The notes under the pieces were generated by a model. That model was not told where the DNA came from and searched no databases. It saw nothing but the letters and a program-made list of their open reading frames with translations. DNA of 64,000 nucleotides from an uncultured Bacteroides sp. (GTDB lineage: Bacteria > Bacteroidota > Bacteroidia > Bacteroidales > Bacteroidaceae): the NCBI GenBank assembly GCA_900755095.1, contig CAAEFE010000115.1, forward strand, positions 13,986-77,985, given 5' to 3'. Below are positions 44,395 through 52,399 of the stretch, piece by piece. A program made the position numbers and the translations under genes. Numbering within the stretch: the stretch's first letter is position 1; every line of letters starts with the position of its first letter.

Positions 44395-44637
44395 ATGAAT
44401 ATAACTATAAAAAACACAATGGTTTGGATTATAACCATTGTGTTGATGTCCATTGATATATATATAGTATTCATGGACCCTTTGGAACGGCAATATGATT
44501 TGACGCAAGTTGTAATAGCTTGGTATCTTGTAACGTTGCTGCTTGACTTCCTTTTTCGTCATAATAAAATTTATGGGGTGATAAGGAACATTATAGCCAC
44601 AGTGCTTCTCTGTGTATTCTATTTTGTATTTCCTTAA
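44395..44637 (+). CDS. Small membrane protein, tandem copy 1
   Basis: The start at 44395 gives 80 residues; a TTG at 44365 overlapping the previous stop is less likely. Three hydrophobic segments are seen: TMVWIITIVLMSIDIYIVF, QVVIAWYLVTLLLDFLF and NIIATVLLCVFYFVF. It shares MDPLERQ and FRHNKIYGVIR with the next gene (GDPLNKQ, LRHNKIYKEIR), so the two are tandem paralogues. Function is unknown. Confidence 0.7.
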   Translation: MNITIKNTMVWIITIVLMSIDIYIVFMDPLERQYDLTQVVIAWYLVTLLLDFLFRHNKIYGVIRNIIATVLLCVFYFVFP

Positions 44638-44880
44638 ATGTATAATAATATGAGATATGCAGTTGTTTTGATAATCAATATTATATTGGTGTTGGCAGGC
44701 TTCTTTTTACTTTTTGGTGATCCTTTGAATAAACAGCTTCCAACGAAAATGATAGCTATTTGGTTCATTGTTTTAGTGATATTAGATTATCCTCTCCGTC
44801 ATAATAAAATATACAAAGAGATAAGAATATTGGTATACATTATTTTTCTTGCTCTTCTATATTGGTTGTTTCCGACATAG
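44638..44880 (+). CDS. Small membrane protein, tandem copy 2
   Basis: 80 residues and three hydrophobic segments. The ATG follows the stop codon of the previous gene directly (TAAATG), so translation is probably coupled. It keeps the DPLNKQ loop and RHNKIYKEIR motif and the final YWLFP of its neighbour. A later start at 44650 (MRYAVV) is possible. Function is unknown. Confidence 0.7.
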   Translation: MYNNMRYAVVLIINIILVLAGFFLLFGDPLNKQLPTKMIAIWFIVLVILDYPLRHNKIYKEIRILVYIIFLALLYWLFPT

Positions 44881-44954
44881 GTAAATCATTGTTTTATTCA
44901 TATTCATGCTCAAATAAAATAGCCTGTTAATGGATTTGTATAATGGGAATGTTT

Positions 44955-44962
44955 TATCTTTG
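44955..44962 (+). promoter_or_regulatory. -7 box of the membrane/HTH gene
   Basis: TATCTTTG matches TAnnTTTG, 21 nt before the start codon at 44984. A TTTG at 44935-44938 is only 16 nt upstream, closer than usual. Confidence 0.5.
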
Positions 44963-44983
44963 CAGTGTTTAAAATAAGATACG

Positions 44984-45796
44984 ATGAATAAAAGAGTAAC
45001 AATACAATTCGCTGACTTTATAAAGAGTAGGTTGGCAGGTGGTTTGCTCTGTTGCCTTGTATTGTTGGCTGCTTATCTGTTTCAGATGTTTTTCCCAGGA
45101 ATGTATGTTGATGCATTCTCGTCATCTTTTTATCTTTTTGCGTGGTTGATTCTCTTTGTGGGCGCACTCCTATGGACACTTCGTGAGAAAGGAACATCTG
45201 GATTACCCTCCGAGATAACTGATTGGCAATGCATTGCTGCCTTTTTGTTGATTGTTGCAAATCAGATTTATGTTGTTATGCCTAAGGAGGTTCACGTTGA
45301 ATTGGCTCCTGTAATATCTGCTTATACTTTACCTGTGCTGGTCATTGTCAGTTTGGCAATAGCAGGGATAGTTAAGTTGTCTATCTCATTCTATCGTTCA
45401 TTGGAAATTGAACGGCAAAAAACAATTCTTCAAGAGAAACGGCTTCAGGAACTGCTGTCTTCTCCTCCACCTGTGTTGGAAGGCGTCATATTTGTGCGCA
45501 GACTTTTAGAAAATCAATCTATATATCAATTAACTGCCAGTGAGAACCTTACATTAATAGAAGGATGCCGTGCGATTGATCCTGACTTTTTTGTTTGGTT
45601 AAAAGATAAGCAAATAAAAATTCCTCCACGTCATATTGTATATTGTGTACTTATTAGGATGAGGAAAACTAAGAAAGAGATTTTGTCTATTTTTGATATT
45701 AGCGATGGTGCTTGCCGTGCCATGAGGTCTCGTGTCCGTGCGAGCTTAGGTATAGAAGATGAGGACATGGAAACCTTTTTGCAGGAGTTACATTAG
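44984..45796 (+). CDS. Four-helix membrane protein with C-terminal HTH-like domain
   Basis: A 270-residue protein. Four hydrophobic segments lie in residues 15-135 (GGLLCCLVLLAAYLFQMFF, FYLFAWLILFVGALLWTL, WQCIAAFLLIVANQIYVV and the VLVIVSLAIAGIVKL region). A charged, probably coiled segment follows (about 140-165, EIERQKTILQEKRLQELL). The cytoplasmic tail ends in a helix-turn-helix-like pattern (IPPRHIVYCVLIRMRKTKKEIL, then FDISDGACRAMRSRVRASLGI). The tail resembles the DNA-binding end of Bacteroides one-component membrane regulators, but I cannot name a family. It overlaps the convergent small membrane gene by 4 nt. Confidence 0.7.
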   Translation: MNKRVTIQFADFIKSRLAGGLLCCLVLLAAYLFQMFFPGMYVDAFSSSFYLFAWLILFVGALLWTLREKGTSGLPSEITDWQCIAAFLLIVANQIYVVMPKEVHVELAPVISAYTLPVLVIVSLAIAGIVKLSISFYRSLEIERQKTILQEKRLQELLSSPPPVLEGVIFVRRLLENQSIYQLTASENLTLIEGCRAIDPDFFVWLKDKQIKIPPRHIVYCVLIRMRKTKKEILSIFDISDGACRAMRSRVRASLGIEDEDMETFLQELH

Positions 45797-46080
45797 GTAA
45801 TCTCTAGTATGTTTATTAGTCCTATAAAAGAATGGATTGCTGATATAAATCCTCCCATAATAGCGTAGTAGAACCATACGCGTTTATTCGAATATTTGTT
45901 TTGAGGGAATGTGTCGATGGCTCCGATTATGAGCACAATCCATGCTAGAAGTTCAAAGAAAGTAATAAGGAAGTCTTGAAGAGAATAATTTATATCATCA
46001 ATAAAGCGGTGAAAGTAACACATAGTGATGCTAATCCCCCACATTATATTATATAAGATTATATATTTAACTATTTTCAT
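45793..46080 (-). CDS. Small three-helix membrane protein downstream of a Cys-framed lipoprotein
   Basis: 95 residues with hydrophobic segments at about 5-22, 35-53 and 72-93 (IILYNIMWGISITMCYF, FFELLAWIVLIIGAI, MGGFISAIHSFIGLINIL). Its ATG overlaps the stop of the lipoprotein gene (ATGA at 46077-46080), so translation is coupled. The arrangement matches that at 49614-50597. A partner, anchor or immunity-like role to the lipoprotein is possible; no family is recognised. Confidence 0.65.
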   Translation of the reverse strand: MKIVKYIILYNIMWGISITMCYFHRFIDDINYSLQDFLITFFELLAWIVLIIGAIDTFPQNKYSNKRVWFYYAIMGGFISAIHSFIGLINILEIT

Positions 46081-46784
46081 TTATTAGCTATACATTCTTT
46101 GTATTCCTTGTTTGCTATATCTTTGGCTCTATCATATTTTGCAGCTGCTTGTATTAAGCAGCCAGATGGCATTGAACCATTTTGACAGTTAGCGATAGCA
46201 TTGTCATAATCAGCTTTTGCCTGCTTATATGCCGCTTGTTTTTGTTCTTCACAGCTACTAGTACTTCCTCCTTCTTCGCGTGTTTTCAGGAGTTTTACTT
46301 TTGTAAGTTCGTTACTTTCTGCATATAGTATAAAGAGTTGTGTCCGTTCATCTGCGCTTAATCTTAAAAATCTTGTATGTTTAATCAGGTTTTCTTTAGC
46401 TTTTGCCAGTTGCTGTAGTTCATTTTCTAGATTGGCTTTCCTCATGAAGTCTTCCACGTAGTCATCATCATTCAGATTTTCCATAAGTTTGTCATATTCT
46501 TCTTCACTTAAAATAGAAGTGTACTCATGAAACTTATCAGCTAAAAGCTCGGAGCTCATTTCGAATTCCCAAAATTCATCTGAACTGGCGATGGAATCAA
46601 TAAGAGTGCTTCCATTATTTATCATTTTTGATGAAAGTGCACGTGTATTAGTTACCTCGTTTTTTTCTATTTCGTCAGAGTAATATCCGTCTGCGCTACA
46701 ACTATAAATAAAAAAGGAAGCTACCAGTCCGCAGGCTAATGCCATTACATAATACAAAGTGTATTTTTTCTTTTTTGTGATCAT
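46077..46784 (-). CDS. Lipoprotein with Cys-framed C-terminal hairpin, copy 1
   Basis: A 235-residue lipoprotein (FIYSC, Cys29). It is a paralogue of the gene at 49614. Shared parts are a SIASSDEFWEFEM block, the helical motif SILSEEEYDKLMENLNDDDY, and a short tail after a Gly/Ser linker. The tail (about residues 175-235) has four Cys in SCEEQKQAAYKQAKADYDNA, ANCQNG, SGCLIQ and KECIANK. The outer and inner Cys could frame a helical hairpin. No family is recognised. Small size, export and the hypervariable tail suggest a secreted effector or structural subunit; this is inference. Confidence 0.7.
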   Translation of the reverse strand: MITKKKKYTLYYVMALACGLVASFFIYSCSADGYYSDEIEKNEVTNTRALSSKMINNGSTLIDSIASSDEFWEFEMSSELLADKFHEYTSILSEEEYDKLMENLNDDDYVEDFMRKANLENELQQLAKAKENLIKHTRFLRLSADERTQLFILYAESNELTKVKLLKTREEGGSTSSCEEQKQAAYKQAKADYDNAIANCQNGSMPSGCLIQAAAKYDRAKDIANKEYKECIANK

Positions 46785-47460
46785 ATTCTGTTTTATTTAA
46801 ATGTGTATGCAAAGTAACGAAAAATAGACTTATTTTAGGGATAATAATCATTCAATAAAAGGAAAATATTTGGTCTAGTGTCAATTTGGTCATGTTTGTG
46901 ATGTTACAATTTAGTGTAAAATATGAAGGAGAATCGCTCCTAGAAAGCTCACAGGCGCTATATGATAGCTTATTGGTGTAATACATTCGTTGTTAAGGTT
47001 TAGTCCAGTCGTTATTATCCGAAATAAAAAATTAAGCTTAACTACTTACTGATAAGTACAAGACTTGATAATGAGAAGTACTTAAGTTGTCTGATTCTTG
47101 TACATCAGTTGAGTAAAAGATGTACAACGTTGGAGTAGACGATGTACTACGATTGAACTAAAGATGTACAGCGTTTGATCTATACTATTAGGATGTCAAA
47201 TCTGAAAGGGCTGAATGTTGGTATCACTTTAAAGGATAATATTCATTCAAAAAAGGATAATATGTGGTCAGAGAAGGAAAGTTTGGGGTATTTCGGTTGT
47301 TACAATATTAGGGAAAATAAAAAAATATCCTCGCTGTAATCCTCCTGTGGCACATTCTACATGCTGTAGGAGTGTAACGCCCTCTTTTTCTATGGCAAAA
47401 GAACTTGTAAATTTGCAGAAAAATAACACGAAATCATTTATCTCTATTTTTCTGATAATT
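46785..47460. other. Long gene-free interval
   Basis: This 676-bp AT-rich stretch shows no credible gene. A GTG-started extension of the next gene into 47347 is rejected because the lipoprotein signal begins at 47461. Four TGTACA-centred repeats of exact 22-nt period are at 47097-47180. Confidence 0.55.
47097..47180. repeat. 22-nt tandem degenerate repeats with TGTAC core
   Basis: GATGTAC occurs at 47119, 47141 and 47163, exactly 22 nt apart, within units such as AAAGATGTACAACG, ACGATGTACTACG and AAAGATGTACAGCG. A fourth, weaker TGTACA at 47099 keeps the same phase. The spacing is two helical turns, so the sites would lie on one face of the DNA. Confidence 0.65.
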
Positions 47461-49482
47461 ATGAAAATATTCACAAAGTTGGTATCTGTCTTTTTGCTCG
47501 TAGCAATTGGTAGTCTCTTTTTCTTTTCATGTGCTGAAAAAGAAAAATGCACTCCAATGGTTTCATTCCTTGAAACCGCTCTTCAGCAGGCAGGAGAGAA
47601 CCGTGTGGAACTGGAAAAGGTCTTATCTCATTATAAAACTGATCCGGCGGATAGTTTGAAATATAAGGCCGCTTGTTTTTTGATAGAGAACATGCCTTAT
47701 TACACCTATTATAAGGGCAAGCAGTTGGACCGATATCTTACTTACTATACTTTACTACAGGAAACACGTGGATTGGGGATTTCTCCCCAAGTAGTGGCTG
47801 ACTCTGTTTGTCACATGTATGGGGCATTGTATTTAGATTCTTTGCAATCCTATAGAGATATTGAAACTGTTGATTCTGCTTATTTATGTAATAATATTGA
47901 ATGGTCATTTAAGGTGTGGCAGGAACAACCATGGGGGAAACATGTTTCGTTTGCAGATTTTTGTGAATATCTTCTTCCTTATCGTATTGGTGACGAGACC
48001 TTGACTAGCTGGCGTGAATCTATTTATCAGAAGTATAATCCTTTGCTCGATTCTTTACGTGCATCCGGAGTACTTGATAAAGAAGACCCGATTGTGGCAG
48101 CCCGTTGTTTGCTCGATTCAATTCGTAAAGGAGGAGTGGTATTTACTACTGCCGTTCCTGCCAGCCTTCCTCATGTGGGACCGGAAGTTGCGCAACTGAA
48201 AGCAGGTAGTTGCCGGGAACTTTCAGACTTTGTCGTTTATGTTTGTCGTGCGTTGGGTATTCCGTGTTCAATTGATTTCATGCCGATTCGCGGTGATGAG
48301 AATGATAGCCATCAATGGGTAGCATTTTCAGATAAGTATGGCATACTTTATTATCATGAATTTCCTAACGGTGTGAGTGAAGTACGAAAAGACGCAATGT
48401 GTGGAATGCCCAAGATAAAGGTCTATCGCAATACCTTTAGTCTGAATCGTGCTATGCAGGAAGAAATGCTGAAATTGGATACTGCTATTGTTCCTCTTTT
48501 CAAAGATCCGCATATCGTAGATATTACTTTCCCTTATACCAAAGATTTCAAGAAAGAACTCCACATACCAAAGGACGCTCTATATAAAGGTAAGCCACGT
48601 TCAAGAATTGCTTATCTATGTGCCAGCAAACGGATGGATTGGGAGCCTGTTGCATGGACAGAGTTCGATGGTAAAAACATTGTCTTTACGGATATACAAA
48701 AAGGACCCGTCATGCGGGTTGCCACTTACGAGCGAGGACGACTTCGTTTTTGGACCGATCCTTTTGAAATAAATGTTTCCAATGAGTTTCATTTTTTCAC
48801 TCCTTCGGATAGTGTACAGGATGTTACTTTGTTTGCAAAATATACTTTGCGGGCAGATGAGATGTTTTTGAATCGTATGATAGGCGGAACATTTGAAGGA
48901 AGCAATGATCCTGATTTTCGTGAAAAAGAAGTCTTGTACTTGATAAACGAGAAACCGAAAAGACTACAGACTGTTGTTCAATCGTATTCTTCAAAATCGT
49001 ATCGCTATGTCAGATATATAGGTCCCAAAGATTCACACTGTAATATTGCGGAGGCGGCTTTTTATACTCCTAATGATACCGCTTCTTTAAAAGGTAAAGT
49101 TATAGGTACTCCCGGATGTTTTCAAAAAGATGGTTCGCATGAGTATACAAATGTATTTGATGGGGATGTCACAACTTCTTTTGATTATATCGAACCTTCC
49201 GGTGGTTGGTCAGGTCTTGATCTTGGAACTCCTAAGCAGATAGGAAGAATTGTTTATACGCCTCGGAGTTATGATAACTATATTCGTTCGGGTGATGATT
49301 ATGAGTTATTCTATTGTGCAAGGAGGAATAATTGGAAATCTCTTGGAGACCAAAGGTCTAAAGCGGACTCGCTGATTTATATCAAAATTCCAGTGAATGC
49401 TTTACTTTTATTATGTAACAATACACGAGGAATACAGGAACGAATATTTGTGTATACAGCAGCTGAACAAATTTGGAAGTAA
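47461..49482 (+). CDS. Transglutaminase-like / discoidin domain lipoprotein
   Basis: A 673-residue lipoprotein (start 47461; FFFSC, Cys24). The central region has a transglutaminase-like core: Cys251 in AGSCRELSDFVVYV, His284 in DSHQWVAF and a following Asp in FSDKYG, as in the Cys-His-Asp triad. The upstream helical part (about residues 30-240) is typical of Bacteroidetes transglutaminase-like lipoproteins. Residues about 510-670 resemble an F5/8-type (discoidin) carbohydrate-binding sandwich (YVRYIGPKDSHCNIAEAAFY, FDGDVTTSFDYIEPSGGWSGL). Many bacterial members act as cysteine proteases or peptidases; the substrate is unknown. It has no close neighbours in the same direction. Confidence 0.8.
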   Translation: MKIFTKLVSVFLLVAIGSLFFFSCAEKEKCTPMVSFLETALQQAGENRVELEKVLSHYKTDPADSLKYKAACFLIENMPYYTYYKGKQLDRYLTYYTLLQETRGLGISPQVVADSVCHMYGALYLDSLQSYRDIETVDSAYLCNNIEWSFKVWQEQPWGKHVSFADFCEYLLPYRIGDETLTSWRESIYQKYNPLLDSLRASGVLDKEDPIVAARCLLDSIRKGGVVFTTAVPASLPHVGPEVAQLKAGSCRELSDFVVYVCRALGIPCSIDFMPIRGDENDSHQWVAFSDKYGILYYHEFPNGVSEVRKDAMCGMPKIKVYRNTFSLNRAMQEEMLKLDTAIVPLFKDPHIVDITFPYTKDFKKELHIPKDALYKGKPRSRIAYLCASKRMDWEPVAWTEFDGKNIVFTDIQKGPVMRVATYERGRLRFWTDPFEINVSNEFHFFTPSDSVQDVTLFAKYTLRADEMFLNRMIGGTFEGSNDPDFREKEVLYLINEKPKRLQTVVQSYSSKSYRYVRYIGPKDSHCNIAEAAFYTPNDTASLKGKVIGTPGCFQKDGSHEYTNVFDGDVTTSFDYIEPSGGWSGLDLGTPKQIGRIVYTPRSYDNYIRSGDDYELFYCARRNNWKSLGDQRSKADSLIYIKIPVNALLLLCNNTRGIQERIFVYTAAEQIWK

Positions 49483-49613
49483 ATTCAGATATGATTTTAA
49501 TAAAAACTTGATTTATTTTGCTAATTGTCATTTATTAAGCTAGCGATATATGATTTAGTAAAGATGAACAAGTTTAATAAGTAAATAATTATTAATGATT
49601 AAATTTTAAAATT

Positions 49614-50336
49614 ATGATTTCGAGAAAGAAAAGCCTTTTTTTAAGCGTATCAGTATTGATTCTATTTGTGGCGTTAGTTGCACAAAGTTGTAGTTCGGAG
49701 AATGACGATTTTGTTGCTAATCCCAACTCATCATTAGAAATGAGAGCTAACCTAGAATCAATGGATAATCGTGCAACAATTGTCAATTCTATAGCCGAAT
49801 CTGATGAATTATTAGATTACGGAATGAACTGTATGTTACTTGCTGAGAAGTTAAAATCATATACTTCAACTTTGACTCCAGAAGAATTTGATGAACTTAT
49901 GAATAACTTAAATAATGATGATTATATGATAGAACTTGTGAGTAAGGTTGACATTGAAAAAGAGGCTTTAATGGTAGAGAATGCACGACAGGAACTATTA
50001 GCTAATAAAAGTTTTAAGTTGTTAGATGAGTCCGAAAAAATGAATGTTTTTATTAGATTCTCTGATAATTCGCAGAATACTATGCAACATCTATTGCTAA
50101 AAAGTCCGGGTGAAAGTGCAGGAGGTGTTACTAAAGCGGAATGTAAGCGTAGATATGATGAAGACTACGCTTATGCTTCTGCTATTTATCTATCATCTAT
50201 GCTCCTTTGTTCTTGTGCAACGGGGGGGCTTGGTGTATGTCTTTGTGCTATTGGTGCTTCTGCTGGCTATGACTATGCAACAACTCTTGCTGATCGTAGT
50301 TATTATGATTGTTTGTCAAATGCTATAGATCGCTAA
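49614..50336 (+). CDS. Lipoprotein with Cys-rich hydrophobic C-terminal hairpin, copy 2
   Basis: A 240-residue lipoprotein (VAQSC, Cys26) related to the gene at 46077 (SIAESDELLDYGM, STLTPEEFDELMNNLNNDDY). The C-terminal 65 residues follow a Gly-Glu-Ser linker. They run from KAECKRRYDEDYAYA through a very hydrophobic Cys/Gly core (LLCSCATGGLGVCLCAIGAS) to SYYDCLSNAIDR. The six Cys, Gly-rich core and flanking helices look like a secreted peptide domain, comparable in style to Cys/Gly-rich bacteriocins, but no family match is claimed. The next gene starts directly at its stop (TAAATG). Confidence 0.7.
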   Translation: MISRKKSLFLSVSVLILFVALVAQSCSSENDDFVANPNSSLEMRANLESMDNRATIVNSIAESDELLDYGMNCMLLAEKLKSYTSTLTPEEFDELMNNLNNDDYMIELVSKVDIEKEALMVENARQELLANKSFKLLDESEKMNVFIRFSDNSQNTMQHLLLKSPGESAGGVTKAECKRRYDEDYAYASAIYLSSMLLCSCATGGLGVCLCAIGASAGYDYATTLADRSYYDCLSNAIDR

Positions 50337-50597
50337 ATGAGGTATTATAATATCTTTATAGTTTTAGCTATACTATCTGTATTGCTCATGACAATTAATA
50401 GAAACTATAATTATTTGATAAATGACTGGTATATTTCAGGTGTTTATGTGTTAATGTGGGTCTTTCTTTTTCTTTATACAGTAAGTAAAGTTCCTAAAAA
50501 GAAAAAAGGCTTGAAAGAATATCTTCCTAGCATTTTAGCCTTTCTTGTGGTTCTATTAAATGTCTTGGATGTGCTTAGAAGACATGTTATGTGTTAA
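50337..50597 (+). CDS. Small three-helix membrane protein downstream of a Cys-rich lipoprotein
   Basis: 86 residues, three hydrophobic segments (IFIVLAILSVLLMTI, VYVLMWVFLFLYTV, ILAFLVVLLNVLDVL) and a basic loop (KVPKKKKGLKEY). The start is contiguous with the previous stop. Size, topology and position match the 45793-46080 gene, though sequence similarity is low. It lies 80 nt upstream of a second ligase-like gene. Confidence 0.65.
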   Translation: MRYYNIFIVLAILSVLLMTINRNYNYLINDWYISGVYVLMWVFLFLYTVSKVPKKKKGLKEYLPSILAFLVVLLNVLDVLRRHVMC

Positions 50598-50677
50598 AAT
50601 AAGTAGATGAAAACTTAGGAATAAATACTTAATGTTTTGTGGTTTATAATCAACTTTTTATTTATTCCTAAGTAATA

Positions 50678-52279
50678 ATGAGTTTTTATATGTCAAAAGT
50701 GAGTATTACTCAAATCGGCTTTGCTCTTCTTTGCATTGGTAGTGTTTTTATGTATTCTACCCAGATAACCGATCCCTATATTGTTTCTAAATGGTTATAT
50801 ACGATCTTATTTGTTTTAATTATAACAATATATTGTTCAATTAGAATGTTATTAGGAAAATCTGTAAAATTTGATACACGATTGGCTGGGATGAGTATTG
50901 TTATTGTTTCTAGTTTACAAGCAATATATGGTCTGTCTCAATGTTTTAATATAACCACCTTTAATACTTTTTATAAGATAATGGGGAGTTTTGAAAATCC
51001 TACGGGATTTTCTGCTTGTCTTTGTGTCAGTTTACCCTTTTTTGTTGTATTCCAATTATTAAATGAAAATAAGCAAATACGGTATCTAGTATGTTTTTTA
51101 GGGATTATTGTTGTAATAGCAATTGTACTATCATATTCAAGAGCTGGAATTATTAGTGTTGCAATAGTAATTGCGATATTTTTGTTTCAAAAGCTTAAAC
51201 AGAAAAGAATTTGGAAGTATCTATTATTATGTAGCAGTCTGATATTATTGTTGTTTGGTTGCTATTGGATGAAGAAAAACTCAGCCGATGGTAGACTGCT
51301 GATTTGGCAATGTGGTATAAATATGGTAAAAGATGCTCCTTGGATAGGTCATGGGTTGGGTAGTTTCGAAGCGCACTATATGGATTATCAGGCAAATTTC
51401 TTTAAGCAATGCGGACAAAGCCGTTTTTCTATGTTGGCAGATAATGTGAAACAACCATTTAATGAATATCTTGGACTTCTTTTAAATTTTGGGATTATTG
51501 GTTTATTAGTATTGTTGTTATTGATGGTAATAATTATATATTGCTATAGGAAGAATCCAAGTGTAGAAAAGCAAATAGCCTTTTATTCTTTGTCTTCAAT
51601 AGGAATATTCTCGTTCTTTTCTTATCCATTTGCATATCCTTTCGTTTGGGTTGTGACATTTTTAAGCATATTCATAATAACTAGTGAATATATCAAACCT
51701 TTATTTTCTAATATCCTAATAAAGAAAATAGCTTGTATGTTCATACTTACATATTCTCTTTTCGGGAGTAGTAAATTGTTCGAACGTATTCAAGCAGAAT
51801 TAGACTGGGGAAAAGCTTCTACGCTAGCGTTATGTAAGTCATATAATGAAACTCTTCCAACCTATGAGAGATTAGAAAAGATGTTTGTGAGTAATCCCTA
51901 TTTTCTCTATAATTATGCTGCTGTTCTTCAAGAAATGAAGCAATATACCGAAAGTCTAGAAGTGGCTTTAAAATGTCGTCAATATTGGGCAGATTATGAT
52001 TTAGAGTTAATAATTGGGGAAAATTACCAGCAGCTTAACAAACCTGAACTGGCGGAAAAATATTATAATAGTGCATCTATGATGTGCCCTTCGCGCTTTC
52101 TACCTCTTTATAAACTATTCCATTTATACAAAACGAATGGTGAAAAAGAACGATCGCTTGCTATGGCTGAGGCCGTTATTAGCAAACCGATGAAAATTAA
52201 GACAACTACTATTAGGATGATGAAAAGAGAAATGGAAAGAGAAATACAAAAAATGAATATGTCTATAAAACTAGAATGA
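50678..52279 (+). CDS. O-antigen ligase-like (Wzy_C) membrane protein with C-terminal TPRs, copy 2
   Basis: A 533-residue protein, similar over the full length to the gene at 39848. Matching motifs are FENPTGFSACLCVSLPF, SYSRAGIIS, KKNSADGRLLIWQCG, GHGLGSFEAHYMDYQANFF and KQPFNEYLGL. The C-terminal TPR-like part also matches (YNYAAVLQEMKQYTESLEVA, ENYQQLNKPELAEKYYNSA, CPSRFLPLYKLFHLY). Start is 50678, or 50690 at MSKVS. It follows a Cys-rich lipoprotein and a small membrane protein, where copy 1 follows two exported paralogues. The repeated link suggests that each ligase serves the exported proteins encoded beside it, as PglL/TfpO enzymes serve neighbouring pilins; this remains an inference. 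Confidence 0.85.
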   Translation: MSFYMSKVSITQIGFALLCIGSVFMYSTQITDPYIVSKWLYTILFVLIITIYCSIRMLLGKSVKFDTRLAGMSIVIVSSLQAIYGLSQCFNITTFNTFYKIMGSFENPTGFSACLCVSLPFFVVFQLLNENKQIRYLVCFLGIIVVIAIVLSYSRAGIISVAIVIAIFLFQKLKQKRIWKYLLLCSSLILLLFGCYWMKKNSADGRLLIWQCGINMVKDAPWIGHGLGSFEAHYMDYQANFFKQCGQSRFSMLADNVKQPFNEYLGLLLNFGIIGLLVLLLLMVIIIYCYRKNPSVEKQIAFYSLSSIGIFSFFSYPFAYPFVWVVTFLSIFIITSEYIKPLFSNILIKKIACMFILTYSLFGSSKLFERIQAELDWGKASTLALCKSYNETLPTYERLEKMFVSNPYFLYNYAAVLQEMKQYTESLEVALKCRQYWADYDLELIIGENYQQLNKPELAEKYYNSASMMCPSRFLPLYKLFHLYKTNGEKERSLAMAEAVISKPMKIKTTTIRMMKREMEREIQKMNMSIKLE

Positions 52280-52399
52280 ATATGGAATTAATACGGTTGT
52301 TGTCAATCACTTCGCTTGTGCATTTAGGAATCTACGGATTGTTTATTGTGTGATAATAGAAATAAATATAGTAACCGAATGAGAATTTATAAAACACTA

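Noticed and set aside
47097..47180. CRISPR array
   Set aside because: The 22-nt units are contiguous with only a short conserved core. There are no unique spacers and no cas genes.
47347..47460. N-terminal extension of the transglutaminase-like gene from a GTG
   Set aside because: The extension adds 38 residues before a clear lipoprotein signal at 47461, so it is not translated as part of the protein.
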